A DNA stretch of 34,533 bases from assembly GCA_913063495.1 (NCBI GenBank), contig CAJXXT010000033.1:1-34533 (forward strand). The letters are read 5' to 3'. A program made the translations under genes and the position numbers. The stretch is from an uncultured Gammaproteobacteria bacterium. Its GTDB lineage: Bacteria > Pseudomonadota > Gammaproteobacteria > Pseudomonadales > Ketobacteraceae. Under the pieces are notes generated by a model. That model worked only from the letters and a program-made list of their open reading frames with translations, had not been told where the DNA came from and did not search any database. This document shows, piece by piece, positions 16,502 through 25,384 of this stretch (the stretch's first letter is position 1; each line of letters starts with the position of its first letter).

Positions 16502-17185
16502 TTAATGCCAGCCGTAAAGCTGATGCAATTTAATGTAATGCCATACGGTATCAGGAAGTAAAAAGCGCGGTTCAAAACCTTGCTGTATATCTTCGCGCAA
16601 CTGTGTGGCTGAAATATCTAATGCTGTTGTGTTATGTACATGAATATTACCCGCTGGGCAGGTTAGCAAATCATGAGGTTGCTCTGCTCGACGCTTTTGT
16701 AGCAGAGCGTATTCATCGGAGTCTGTTTCCGGCGGCTTTGACCCGGGGCGGTGTGCAACCCATAGATGACACAAGTTTAGTATGTCTTGCCAGCGGTGCC
16801 AGCGGCAAAATAGCCGAAATGCATCCATTCCCATTACAAATATAAGCGGTGTATCGTTTGATGTTTGATCTCGCAAATGTTGCAGGGTTTCTACGGTATA
16901 AGATGCCGAGTGTTTTTCGATTTCCCAATCGTTTACATGAAAGCTGGGAGTTTCTGCACAAGCCAGTCGCGCCATTTGGATACGGTGGGCTGCGTTACTG
17001 GATGGTGTGTCGCGGTGTGGAGGTAAATGGCAAGGCATAATCTCCATCTGTGCTAACCCGAGCAGCGTATTGGCTTCCCACGCCAACCGCATATGACCTA
17101 AATGAATGGGGTCAAAGGTTCCACCCATTAGGCCAATAGCTTGTGTTTTTTGTGCGTTATTGGGTTGTTGCATTGGAATCGTCAC
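16502..17185 (-). CDS. nadD: Nicotinate-nucleotide adenylyltransferase
   Basis: Converts nicotinate mononucleotide and ATP to deamido-NAD in NAD synthesis. The nucleotidyltransferase signature GGTFDPIHLGH lies at 21-31, and the second ATP-binding motif reads ISATQLRE near the C-terminus (consensus ISSTxIR). The 227 residues are normal. The start is only 9 bases after the proA stop, with no clear terminator between, so transcription probably continues from the proA promoter. An internal Met at residue 5 is an alternative start. Confidence 0.95.
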   Translation of the reverse strand: MTIPMQQPNNAQKTQAIGLMGGTFDPIHLGHMRLAWEANTLLGLAQMEIMPCHLPPHRDTPSSNAAHRIQMARLACAETPSFHVNDWEIEKHSASYTVETLQHLRDQTSNDTPLIFVMGMDAFRLFCRWHRWQDILNLCHLWVAHRPGSKPPETDSDEYALLQKRRAEQPHDLLTCPAGNIHVHNTTALDISATQLREDIQQGFEPRFLLPDTVWHYIKLHQLYGWH

Positions 17186-17194
17186 AGGTTCGGT

Positions 17195-18451
17195 TTACAG
17201 GCGGATATGACCGTCACCTAATACAATGTATTTCTGTGTCGTGAGGCCTTCTAGTCCAACAGGCCCGCGAGCATGTAACTTATCGGTTGAGATGCCAATT
17301 TCTGCACCCAGGCCATATTCAAAGCCGTCAGCAAAACGTGTGGAGGCATTTACCATAACGGAACTTGAATCAACTTCACGGAGAAATCGTTGTGCCAAGG
17401 TGTAGTTTTCGGTAACGATGGTCTCGGTGTGTTCTGAGCTGTGTTGGCTAATGTGATCCATTGCCTCATCAATGCCAGCGACAACTTTAATAGAGAGGAT
17501 GGGAGCAAGGTATTCTGTGTCCCAATCTTCTTCAGTAGCTGTTATGGCGTTGTTAACGATAGTCAGTGTTTTTTCACAGCCTCGCAGTTCCACACCTTTT
17601 GCTTGATATTGTTCCGCTAGCGTTGGTAGCAATTCTGTTGCAACGGACTCTGCAATCAATAAGGTTTCCATTGTGTTACAGGTGCCGTAGCGTTGGGTTT
17701 TGGCATTCACTGCGATGTTGATAGCTTTTTCCTTATCCGCCGCATCATCTATATAGACGTGACAGATGCCGTCCAAATGTTTGATCACAGGAACTTTGGA
17801 GTCGTTGCTAATACGCTCGATCAGTCCTTTGCCACCACGGGGGATAATGACATCAACAAACTCAGGCATGGTAATGAGTTCGCCCACCGCTGCACGGTCG
17901 GTTGTTTCTATTACTTGAACGGCTGAGGTAGGTAGCCCTGCTTTTTCCAAACCGATACGAATGCATTCTGCTACTGCTTGGTTAGAGTTGATAGCTTCTG
18001 ACCCGCCACGCAAGATGGTTGCGTTGCCGGATTTCAGGCAAAGGCTAGCTGCTTCAACAGTAACATTTGGGCGAGATTCGTAAATTATGCCTATAACACC
18101 TAGGGGAACGCGCATCTTTCCGACTTGAATACCGCTGGGTTGGTAAGTAAGGTCGGTGACTGCACCAATAGGATCGGGAAGTTTGGCTACTTGCTGTAGC
18201 CCTTCAATCATGCCATCAATACCTTTTGACGTCAGCTCAAGGCGATCCAGTAACGCAGGCTCTAAGCCATTCTTTTTGCCGCTTTCAAGATCGATCTGAT
18301 TGGCTGCAATCAGCTTGTCACGGGAGTTTTCAATGGCATCAGCCATAGCCAAAAGAGCTGTGTTTTTAGTACCAGTACCGGCTTTGCCGATAGCTCGTGA
18401 CGCAGCACGAGCCTGTTGGCCGATAGTGGCCATATACGCTTTAACGTCCAT
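17195..18451 (-). CDS. proA: Gamma-glutamyl phosphate reductase
   Basis: NADPH-dependent enzyme of proline synthesis that reduces gamma-glutamyl phosphate to glutamate semialdehyde. It belongs to the aldehyde dehydrogenase superfamily. Landmarks are [20 protein letters not shown] (116-135), GGSEAINSN (149-157), the catalytic Cys258 in [13 protein letters not shown], and the C-terminal [16 protein letters not shown]. The length of 418 is typical. It is the first gene of the long minus-strand run, with a good promoter about 55-85 bases upstream. Its position directly upstream of nadD is the Pseudomonas order. Confidence 0.97.
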   Translation of the reverse strand: MDVKAYMATIGQQARAASRAIGKAGTGTKNTALLAMADAIENSRDKLIAANQIDLESGKKNGLEPALLDRLELTSKGIDGMIEGLQQVAKLPDPIGAVTDLTYQPSGIQVGKMRVPLGVIGIIYESRPNVTVEAASLCLKSGNATILRGGSEAINSNQAVAECIRIGLEKAGLPTSAVQVIETTDRAAVGELITMPEFVDVIIPRGGKGLIERISNDSKVPVIKHLDGICHVYIDDAADKEKAINIAVNAKTQRYGTCNTMETLLIAESVATELLPTLAEQYQAKGVELRGCEKTLTIVNNAITATEEDWDTEYLAPILSIKVVAGIDEAMDHISQHSSEHTETIVTENYTLAQRFLREVDSSSVMVNASTRFADGFEYGLGAEIGISTDKLHARGPVGLEGLTTQKYIVLGDGHIRL

Positions 18452-18504
18452 TCCTAAATTGCCTTTGCGAGAGCTTGCGCGGGAGGTGTTCCCGAAAAGG
18501 GCGG

Positions 18505-18534
18505 ATTATACCTGTTTTAGGGGGCTGGCGTCAT
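18505..18534 (-). promoter_or_regulatory. Sigma70-type promoter of the proA-nadD-rsfS-rlmH-mrdA run
   Basis: On the minus strand a consensus -10 TATAAT (18505-18510) is preceded at 18 bases by ATGACG (18529-18534), a 4-of-6 match to the -35 box. Transcription would begin near 18498, giving a short leader before proA. Confidence 0.6.
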
Positions 18535-18664
18535 GTTTCGTTTGCACTCTGTTTGCGACGGCCTTTTTGGCTCCGCTGCCTCGATTTGAGCGCGTAAACG
18601 TAGCCTTGCCGCCCATCGTCAAAGCTTGCTTTTGATTTTGTGCCGCTAAGGTGGTTTTTTTAGG

Positions 18665-19504
18665 TTAAACCTTAGCTTCCACTACCCTAACCACCGATTC
18701 CGATTTGCACTCAGGAATTGGGAGTTTCCCATAATAATCTTCCGGTTGATGTACGGTGGTTTCTGAGAAGCCACACCCTTGGAAGCCCTCAAAGATTTCT
18801 TTATTTGTCCCGTAATGTAAATTCACATCAGCTCGTGCGACACCGCTTAGAAAAAATTTGGCAACACGTACGTATTTGTATGATGACGCATGGGGTAATC
18901 TGGGCATAAGGTCGGTGATGTACCATGCTTTTGGAAAGACTGTTGCCAGGCTTTGCATATTTCGCCAAACCCCTGAAATAGTACCTAAGTCAAAATAATT
19001 GATTAAACCTTCTGTAATGATGATTGTGGGCTTAGAAGTATCGAGAACTTCTTGTAGAACGTAATCTAGTCCTGACGGAGCGCCGGATTCGAAAAAGTTG
19101 CAGGTGATCACTTCATGATTCGGAGTAAGAGCATCCTCATTTCGTAGTAGCTCTTTTTTACGTGAAGCCATGCCAGGTAAGTCCGCTTCAACGTAACGTA
19201 ACTCAGGATACTCTCTGCTAAACAGGTAACCCCTTGGTGACAAGCCACTCGCAATTTCTAAAATCTGAGAGACGCCTTCATTTTCAATTAAATGTCGGAT
19301 GCGGTGATCCATAATGACGTGTCGTTGCAGTAATAAATCTCGTAAATTTACTCCGACAACTTTGTCGGCAAAATATTCAAGGGGTTGTAGTACTCGAAAA
19401 AGAGCGTTGCTTTTTGCGGAGGTAAAAAACTTTGCAGACATTCCATTTTCATACCATACATGACCGGTATAAAGAGCTGTAAAGCTGATGTTAGATGAGT
19501 CCAT
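18665..19504 (-). CDS. Class I SAM-dependent methyltransferase (LCMT/COG3315-like)
   Basis: Resembles the leucine carboxyl methyltransferase-like family that includes O-methyltransferases of polyketide clusters and many enzymes of unknown substrate. The SAM-binding motif reads ILEIASGLSPRGY, followed by the acidic strand YVEADLPGMASRKKELL and the strand TIIITEGLINYFD. The start at 19504 (MDSSNISFTALYTG) was chosen because it lies just 5 bases after the Rieske stop and has GGGGA upstream. The same frame extends to 19597, but the extra residues overlap the Rieske gene and look unlike protein. It forms a two-gene unit with the Rieske protein. The substrate is unknown. Confidence 0.82.
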   Translation of the reverse strand: MDSSNISFTALYTGHVWYENGMSAKFFTSAKSNALFRVLQPLEYFADKVVGVNLRDLLLQRHVIMDHRIRHLIENEGVSQILEIASGLSPRGYLFSREYPELRYVEADLPGMASRKKELLRNEDALTPNHEVITCNFFESGAPSGLDYVLQEVLDTSKPTIIITEGLINYFDLGTISGVWRNMQSLATVFPKAWYITDLMPRLPHASSYKYVRVAKFFLSGVARADVNLHYGTNKEIFEGFQGCGFSETTVHQPEDYYGKLPIPECKSESVVRVVEAKV

Positions 19505-19509
19505 AACAA

Positions 19510-19896
19510 TTATTCCCCTGACACCAAAATGGTGTTGTTTGTGTGTTGAAAAGCAACTGCAATAATTGATTTTCCTGAGCATGGGCCTGCAACGCAATAG
19601 CCTGTATCTATTTCAAATAATGCGCCGTGATTTGAGCATTGAATATATTGTTCTTCTTTATCCAAAAAACGATTCGGTTGGTACTCAAGGTTTATCCCTA
19701 TATGCGGGCAACGGTTTTTGTATACATAAAGCTGCGAGTCTTTTTGGATTACCACATATTGCTGGTTATTAAGAGTAATACCTTTTGTTGTTTTGTTTTC
19801 AAAACCTTCGGTTGAGCACAGCGTTTCTGAGTAAGATTGTTTTGACTCTTGTTCTTGTTCTTGTTCTTGTTCTGTTGATAGCGGTATTTTTATCAT
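19510..19896 (-). CDS. Rieske [2Fe-2S] domain protein
   Basis: A 128-residue protein with a complete Rieske cluster site: CPHIG (Cys63, His65) and CSNHGALF (Cys87, His90), with extra Cys101 and Cys106 in GYCVAGPCSGKS as in Rieske ferredoxins of the naphthalene-dioxygenase/NirD type. No signal peptide or membrane helix is seen, so it is probably a soluble electron-transfer protein. The N-terminus has a Gln/Glu repeat (about residues 9-17) encoded by a hexanucleotide repeat. It is followed directly by a methyltransferase gene and is divergent from the unknown gene at 20183. The redox partner is not in the window. Confidence 0.87.
   Translation of the reverse strand: MIKIPLSTEQEQEQEQESKQSYSETLCSTEGFENKTTKGITLNNQQYVVIQKDSQLYVYKNRCPHIGINLEYQPNRFLDKEEQYIQCSNHGALFEIDTGYCVAGPCSGKSIIAVAFQHTNNTILVSGE
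19846..19875. repeat. TTCTTG hexanucleotide repeat inside the Rieske gene
   Basis: CTCTTG is followed by three TTCTTG units and a partial TTCTG. Each unit adds a Gln-Glu pair near the protein N-terminus. Copy-number change would alter length by two residues without shifting the frame. Confidence 0.85.
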
Positions 19897-19981
19897 CGTT
19901 TAATTGCTGAAATAGATTGGCTCAAACCTGCGTGCCTGAAATAGCGTGTTTACCCATGCTATCAGACTTTGGGGTGTTTGC

Positions 19982-20020
19982 CATAAAAATATGGGCCTCA
20001 TATTTTTATGATTATTTTTT
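19982..20020 (+). promoter_or_regulatory. Perfect 12-bp AT-rich stem-loop in a divergent spacer
   Basis: CATAAAAATATG (19982-19993) and CATATTTTTATG (19999-20010) are exact inverted repeats around GGCCT, followed by ATTATTTTTT. The position between the divergent Rieske and 20183 genes suggests an operator or a weak factor-independent terminator. A TTGACG at 20019-20024 could be a -35 box for the plus-strand gene, but I see no good -10. I see no gene in the rest of the 286-base spacer. Confidence 0.5.
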
Positions 20021-20182
20021 GACGTATAGTGTCAGAATTCTTTCTTATTCAATTCTCTTCTTAAGGCGATAAAAATATCATAAAGCAGACACCTTGTTTG
20101 ATGAAAAGCCTGGCGCTATGATCTTTTTATTAGCGTATTTACTTTGTGTTTGTTTTTTTCAAAGCGCTGATTAGGAGGCATT

Positions 20183-20962
20183 ATGATTATTTCAGAAATG
20201 AGAACAAAATCAGTATCTTTGATACATAAACTCAAACCTACACAAAGTTCTGGTCGTTCACGACGTCGATCCTTGTGGCTTTTTTTGACGGGTGCCTTGG
20301 TGTTGTCATCGCAGGGTTTGCGACTTACATATCAACGCCTGTTGCAGCGATTTAAAAAGCAACAACCTAGTGTTAATAGGGATTCTCCCCCTTTTATCAA
20401 TATAGCCAATACCGATGATGATTTGGTTGATGAAGGTTCACAGGCCGCCCCTAATATCTTTGAGCGTTTAATCATGAGAGGAACGCTCTCAGAAGGACCG
20501 TTAATTAGAGAGGAGTATGGAACAACGAATGAAATGGGAGAGCGGAATTCATTGGTTATACTGGCGACACGTTTTTATATACATATGCGTCGACTCTTCA
20601 AGGGAGTGAATATCGTTGTGAAGCAAGAGGCTGCAGAATACAGGGAACAAGCTTTGCGTTTGGGTGAGTTACGTGATGCGGTTAGGGCCAGGAAGTGGGC
20701 GAGAACGAAGAGCGTTACCAAGAATCGAATGGAGCTGAACATTAGGAATTTAAGGCATGGCTTTTGGGAAAGCTTAGGTTTAGTGGATAAAACAGAGTTG
20801 GCAATGTTACAAGTTGAGATTAGCCAACTAAAAAATAGCCTAGGATTGAGGGCTATAGCACCACTATCAGTAATAACAACCAATGATAGACGTCTAACTG
20901 ATCGGCGAAAAGGTCATTTAACGGTCGCTTATGAGAGGAGGTCATTGCAGCGGCGTGCTTAG
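20183..20962 (+). CDS. Unrecognised basic protein with one possible membrane segment and a C-terminal coiled coil
   Basis: A 259-residue protein that I cannot place. The start is well supported by a full AGGAGG (20173-20178), four bases before the ATG. Residues about 31-46 form a short hydrophobic segment between Arg/Lys-rich flanks (SGRSRRRS before, RLTYQRLLQRFKKQQ after), which could be an uncleaved anchor. The central part is mixed. Near 193-222, FWESLGLVDKTELAMLQVEI and the residues after it resemble the short heptad region that ends phasin/PHA-granule proteins (LGLPTxxEVDxLxxxVxxLexxL). That is only a pattern resemblance. The C-terminus is strongly basic (NDRRLTDRRKGH...YERRSLQRRA). A bidirectional terminator follows. 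Confidence 0.72.
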   Translation: MIISEMRTKSVSLIHKLKPTQSSGRSRRRSLWLFLTGALVLSSQGLRLTYQRLLQRFKKQQPSVNRDSPPFINIANTDDDLVDEGSQAAPNIFERLIMRGTLSEGPLIREEYGTTNEMGERNSLVILATRFYIHMRRLFKGVNIVVKQEAAEYREQALRLGELRDAVRARKWARTKSVTKNRMELNIRNLRHGFWESLGLVDKTELAMLQVEISQLKNSLGLRAIAPLSVITTNDRRLTDRRKGHLTVAYERRSLQRRA

Positions 20963-21010
20963 TGCTTGGAAGAACAATGGTTTGAAGAGAATGGTTTGAA
21001 AGTGTAATAA

Positions 21011-21040
21011 AAAAGCCCCGCATGATCATGAGGGGCTTTT
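21011..21040. terminator. Bidirectional intrinsic terminator
   Basis: AAAAGCCCC (21011-21019) pairs with GGGGCTTTT (21032-21040), and CATGATCATG inside continues the stem. A-tracts and T-tracts flank both sides, so it can end both the gene at 20183 and the convergent acyl-CoA dehydrogenase gene at 21066. Confidence 0.92.
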
Positions 21041-21065
21041 GATTTGCTTGCTGTAAGAGGAAGGA

Positions 21066-22217
21066 TTATCTTCCGACGATACCGCGAGCAATTACCTCTT
21101 TCATAATTTCTGATGAGCCAGCATAAATGGTTTGTATGCGAGCATCGCGATAGAATCGTGAGATTGGATATTCGTCTGTGTAACCATAGCCGCCAAATAG
21201 TTGTAGGCACTCGTTTACCATGCGAAGCTGCATTTCCGTGGAGGATAATTTCAGCATTGCCGCATCATCGACGGTCATTTCGTTACGCTCATACTTGCCC
21301 ATGTACTTTTCTAACAACGCTCGACACATCTCTAGCTCGGTTTTACGTTCAGCAAGCTTGAATCGTGTGTTTTGGAATTGACCGATGGATTGGCCAAATG
21401 CCTTACGTTCTTGTACATATTCAGCGGTAAGATCCAGCGCGCCTTGAGCATGGCCGATAGCCTGAACAGCACAGCCCAAACGCTCACGAGGAAGCTCTTT
21501 CATAAGGTAAACAAAACCTTTACCTTCTTCACCTAATAACGCATTTGCCGGTAAGCGAACATTATCAAAAAACAGTTCAGCAGTATCGCTACTGTGTTGT
21601 CCCATTTTCTCAATTTTTGAACCGGTAGAATAACCTGCAAGAGATGTGTCAACGAGGAATAAAGAAATGCCTTTTGAACCTGCTGCAGGATCAGTCTTCG
21701 CACACACGATAACCATATCCGCGTGAATACCGTTGGTAATAAAGGTCTTGGAGCCGTTTAGTACGTACTCATCGCCATCTTTGATAGCCGTACTGCGCAT
21801 ACCCGCTAGGTCACTTCCTGCACCTGGCTCTGTCATGGCGATTGCACCGACCACGTCACCGGTCGCCATTTTTGGTAGCCATTGATCTTTTTGCTCTTCA
21901 TTACCAATATTTAACACGTAAGGGGCAACGATATTAGCGTGAATATTATAACCAGTCGCTAAGCCGTGTAGCCCTAAGCGAGACATCTCTTCTTGAATCA
22001 TCTGACAAACGTCGAAGCTTGCTTCTGCTGTGCCGTATTTTTCAGGAAAATCCACCAATAACAGACCTGCTTCACCCATGGTGTTCCACATTTCGCGAGG
22101 CATGATGTGGTCTTTTTCCCATTGCTCATAATGAGGGAGCACTTCTTGCTCTATAAAACGTAATACCATATCGCGGAATAAACCGACTTCTTCGTTTTTT
22201 TCTTCTGCTGTGCTCAT
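21066..22217 (-). CDS. Acyl-CoA dehydrogenase
   Basis: FAD-dependent dehydrogenase predicted to introduce the alpha-beta double bond of acyl-CoA thioesters in fatty-acid or branched-chain catabolism. The FAD-binding signature AIAMTEPGAGSDLAGM and the C-terminal LFGGYGYTDEYPISRFYRDA followed by IYAGSSEIMKEVIARG are present. The Glu of ELPRERLG is at the catalytic-base position used by long-chain and isovaleryl enzymes, while the alternative position (YEG in medium-chain enzymes) reads YAG. The 383 residues are typical. It is divergent from an AraC-type regulator 212 bases away, which probably controls it, and it ends at a shared bidirectional terminator. The specific substrate is unknown. Confidence 0.94.
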   Translation of the reverse strand: MSTAEEKNEEVGLFRDMVLRFIEQEVLPHYEQWEKDHIMPREMWNTMGEAGLLLVDFPEKYGTAEASFDVCQMIQEEMSRLGLHGLATGYNIHANIVAPYVLNIGNEEQKDQWLPKMATGDVVGAIAMTEPGAGSDLAGMRSTAIKDGDEYVLNGSKTFITNGIHADMVIVCAKTDPAAGSKGISLFLVDTSLAGYSTGSKIEKMGQHSSDTAELFFDNVRLPANALLGEEGKGFVYLMKELPRERLGCAVQAIGHAQGALDLTAEYVQERKAFGQSIGQFQNTRFKLAERKTELEMCRALLEKYMGKYERNEMTVDDAAMLKLSSTEMQLRMVNECLQLFGGYGYTDEYPISRFYRDARIQTIYAGSSEIMKEVIARGIVGR

Positions 22218-22429
22218 TATGAGGGGCCCTTTTCTTTGTCGAGGATTAGAAAAGTCTCTATATCCTTATCAGTTAATGGCGAGATTTTCCTTATATTCGG
22301 CGATGGAGACAATGACGAATACAGCCAATAGTTACCATTTTCGGGCATGGTGTGTGAATTATAAGGGGTGTTTGGTACAATCTGCGTTAATAGCCCTAAT
22401 TTATTATCAATAACGGACAGTCATGAGTC

Positions 22430-23482
22430 ATGCCAAACGATAGCCTTAACGAGAGTCTCAATGAGAACTATACGGTCTCAAACTATTTTGCCAGAACACA
22501 TCTAGCAAATACCGTACGTATCGGTGGGAACGAACAGGAAATTTTATCGTTTGCTGGGCTCACACGTGAAATCATTAAGGCTCCTAGGGCAAGAATCGCC
22601 CCACAGCAATTATCTGCCATTGTGAGGGCAAACTGGGCGTTGGGAAAAGATGAATTTATGGGGTTGGCTTCGCAGCGAGTTAAGGTCGGAGTGTTTCAGT
22701 TATTGGCTGAGCGTCTTATTTTGTGCCGAACGCTAGGGGACGCTTTGAAGGAGGCGGCCTATTTCTACAATTTGATTACTGACAGTATTCAGTTCACGTT
22801 GAATATAACGTCGGCACAGGCGGCCTTTGGTTTTACACTGCCCAATGCAAATAGAGAGAATGTGAGCTTTTTGGTGGAATTTTTATTGCTGATCTGGCAT
22901 CGCTTTCCAAGTTGGCTTGTTGGGAAAGTTATTCCGTTGCAAGAGGTGCAGTTTGATTATGAAGAACCCTTGCACAGTGAGGAATATAGACTTATGTTTC
23001 CAAGTGTTTGTCGTTATCAATGTGATGGCAATGCGTTAGTTTTTGAGCATGCAGTAATGGAGTTACCCATTATGCAAACCTCAGCGGAGTTGCCGCATTA
23101 TTTAGCTGAAATTCCATTGCCTTGGTTTCGTAAGCCAGACTTTCATGACAGCTTTACCGCTCAAGTGAATCGTTTCTTTGAGGATGGTTTTTTTCAGGAA
23201 GAAACAAGTTTGGATTTTATTGCAAAAAAAATGCATACAACATCGAGAACGTTACGACGAAAGTTGACAGCGGAAGGTAGTAGTTTTCAACAGCTAAAAG
23301 ATAATAGCCGGCGAGATAACGCGATAAACCTCTTGGCGGATAATCGAATCAGTATTGCAGAAGTAGGGAGTCGAGTAGGCTTTACTGAAACGCCTGCATT
23401 TACCCGGGCGTTTAAACAGTGGACAGGGCTTTCGCCAGGAGCTTACCGTAAAGGGCTGTATAAACAGCACCTTGACGGGTAA
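22430..23482 (+). CDS. AraC-family transcriptional regulator (OruR/ArgR-like)
   Basis: This 350-residue regulator has an N-terminal Arabinose_bd-type (PF12625-like) ligand domain (about 30-220) and a C-terminal AraC double helix-turn-helix (about 255-345). The latter holds LDFIAKKMHTTSRTLRRKLTAEG (first HTH region) and ISIAEVGSRVGFTETPAFTR with FKQWTGLSPGAYRK (second). An ATG at 22424 is in another frame and hits a stop, so 22430 is the start. It is divergent from the acyl-CoA dehydrogenase gene at 21066-22217, an arrangement mirrored by the pair at 24180-26527, so regulation of that neighbour is likely. The ligand is unknown. It converges on hcp with a 33-base gap. Confidence 0.92.
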   Translation: MPNDSLNESLNENYTVSNYFARTHLANTVRIGGNEQEILSFAGLTREIIKAPRARIAPQQLSAIVRANWALGKDEFMGLASQRVKVGVFQLLAERLILCRTLGDALKEAAYFYNLITDSIQFTLNITSAQAAFGFTLPNANRENVSFLVEFLLLIWHRFPSWLVGKVIPLQEVQFDYEEPLHSEEYRLMFPSVCRYQCDGNALVFEHAVMELPIMQTSAELPHYLAEIPLPWFRKPDFHDSFTAQVNRFFEDGFFQEETSLDFIAKKMHTTSRTLRRKLTAEGSSFQQLKDNSRRDNAINLLADNRISIAEVGSRVGFTETPAFTRAFKQWTGLSPGAYRKGLYKQHLDG

Positions 23483-23515
23483 ACCCTGTTTTTCTAACCG
23501 TTTGCTGCGAAAGGG

Positions 23516-23998
23516 TTATGCTTTTTTCGCTTGAGAGATATCGTAACCAAAACGCCCTTTGCCACTACGAGCGTTAGTTTCACCCGCTTCAGTAAAGGCA
23601 ACTTCAAACAAAGAGAAGCTTAGAGAAATAGTTTCACCTGGCTCGCCGTCACCAGAAGCGCCAATGGAATAGCTGCTAATCAATGTGTCTTCTAGTGTAT
23701 AGGTTAAGAATTCTTCTAACTGGTCACCGCCAGTAGTTACAAAATGGATAAGCACTTTTTTACCCTTGGTGCCAATAGTGGACTCTTGAACAATAAGAGG
23801 CGTCGCTTTATCAACCACTTTTGTCAGGGTGATTTCGCTGATGCTAGGGCGAGATGCTTCACGGTTAGACATGCGGCCTGTGTTTTGAGATATAGCTCGG
23901 CCTACTCCCCAATTGAAGCTAGAAACCTCAATCATTTTCTCGTACCCTTTTGCTGTGATGTTTCCTTCGATGCCTTCAATTTCTAAGTAAATAGCCAT
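23516..23998 (-). CDS. hcp: Hcp1-family type VI secretion protein (orphan)
   Basis: Hcp forms the hexameric rings of the type VI secretion tube and is exported as structural or effector-carrying component. The 160 residues match the family: MAIYLEIEGIEGNITAKGYE start, SSFNWGVGRAI, SREASRPS-type SNREASRPSISEITLTKVVDKA, and the C-terminal FEVAFTEAGE. AAGGAA lies 9 bases before the ATG. No other type VI genes are in the window, so it is an orphan copy that would depend on a secretion cluster elsewhere. It has no C-terminal toxin extension. It sits between two convergent AraC-regulated modules. Confidence 0.95.
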   Translation of the reverse strand: MAIYLEIEGIEGNITAKGYEKMIEVSSFNWGVGRAISQNTGRMSNREASRPSISEITLTKVVDKATPLIVQESTIGTKGKKVLIHFVTTGGDQLEEFLTYTLEDTLISSYSIGASGDGEPGETISLSFSLFEVAFTEAGETNARSGKGRFGYDISQAKKA

Positions 23999-24179
23999 GA
24001 TGATATTCCTTGGTCAGTAGAGTGTCTGTTTGTTGTGCAGTTGTTGTGTTGTGTTATTCAGTGAGGGAATTATTACAGAGGAACGGCGATTGCGAAAGGC
24101 CTGTGGGCGTGAATATGTCACGTTCTCAAAGAGCAAAAATACAAACTTGGTAAATTGTGTGAGCAGGGTGCGTGTATCG

Positions 24180-25226
24180 CTAAATCATCAGCCCTTTTCG
24201 AAAGCTGTAAGGGGTAAACCCTGTCCAGGTTTTAAAGGCTCGAATAAAGGCGCCCGCTTCGGTATATCCTGCTTTATACGCAATATCTTCGACGGATAAC
24301 TCGCCAGCCCCCAAGTGATGAATGGCAATGTCCCTTCGAACTTGCGCCTTGATGATGTGGAAACTGCTATCTTCGCGTTTTAATTGTCTGCGCAAGGTTT
24401 GTGGGTTGAGTCCCATCTTCTCAGAAATCCAGTGTAACTCTGGTGGTTTGTCGTTTTCCAGAAAGTGTTCGTTAACCCTATTTCTTACTTCAATAGTGAC
24501 GTTACCGCCTGCATCTAACGGTAAGTAAACGTCCATCGGGGCTCGGCGGACATAACTCTCAACGCTTGCTTCATTTTGTACAATGGGGCGGGCCATATAC
24601 GATTTATCAAATTGAAGGCTGATGTGGTCTTGGTTAAACAATATGGGGGCACCATAAAACATGTGGCGGTATTCGTCTTTGTACTCTGGTGCAGAGTAAT
24701 CGAGTTTTACCTGGTTTAAGATGATCCGCTCATTGGCAAGCCAGCCTAAAAAGCGGTGGTGTACCGTTAACACACTTTCTATGGCATAAGTGTTGGCAAT
24801 ATAATGTCCTGGTAGCCGTGTTAATACCAGCTCCACCTGGTTGCCAGATTCCTGCAATTGGTAATGCAGGCTATTTTCAAACAGGTTAACAAATTCGATA
24901 GTGCGTTTTAGTGCTTCGCCAATGGTTGCTGTGTGCACTACTGATAATGCGAGCACCCTAAAGTGACCAAGCCGAAGAGGTTTTTCAAATAAACCGGCTA
25001 TCTCATCGTTCATTGCGCCACTGATGTAGCGACTTAACAGGACGTACTGCTCTAAGGGAATGCGATTGTGATGGGGTTGATCAAATATCAGTGGATCGAT
25101 ACCGCTTTTTTGAAGGAGCCGAGGGATATCCAGCCCTGCAGCGCGCGCGCCAACCAACGACTGAACCATCATGGTGATAGGCATACTGATCTTTACTGCT
25201 TCTTTGTGACTTACGCTATCGTTCAA
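24180..25226 (-). CDS. AraC-family transcriptional regulator (OruR/ArgR-like)
   Basis: Second member of the same type as the gene at 22430. It has an Arabinose_bd-like N-terminal domain (about 20-215) and a C-terminal AraC HTH pair (about 255-345) with LHWISEKMGLNPQTLRRQLK and LSVEDIAYKAGYTEAGAFIR, then FKTWTGFTPYSFRKG. Its 348 residues are close in length to the first copy. It is divergent from the acyl-CoA dehydrogenase gene at 25385 across a 158-base spacer that must hold both promoters, so control of that gene is the simplest reading. No terminator is evident in the 181-base gap towards hcp. Confidence 0.92.
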   Translation of the reverse strand: MNDSVSHKEAVKISMPITMMVQSLVGARAAGLDIPRLLQKSGIDPLIFDQPHHNRIPLEQYVLLSRYISGAMNDEIAGLFEKPLRLGHFRVLALSVVHTATIGEALKRTIEFVNLFENSLHYQLQESGNQVELVLTRLPGHYIANTYAIESVLTVHHRFLGWLANERIILNQVKLDYSAPEYKDEYRHMFYGAPILFNQDHISLQFDKSYMARPIVQNEASVESYVRRAPMDVYLPLDAGGNVTIEVRNRVNEHFLENDKPPELHWISEKMGLNPQTLRRQLKREDSSFHIIKAQVRRDIAIHHLGAGELSVEDIAYKAGYTEAGAFIRAFKTWTGFTPYSFRKGLMI

Positions 25227-25384
25227 AGTTCTAGTATTTCCGGATATTTGTAGATAAAGGTGTCATTTACTGTTTATTTTGCGTGAATTTCATGGTCATT
25301 GTCCAGTGTCGGTTTTTAATCAACACTATGCGCATGAATAAGGCCCTGAAGATCATAACAATGCAGCTACAACTGAGGTGAAAG

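Noticed and set aside
19505..19597. Longer start for the methyltransferase gene (19597)
   Set aside because: The extra 31 residues overlap the Rieske gene in another frame and do not resemble protein. The start at 19504 fits operon spacing.
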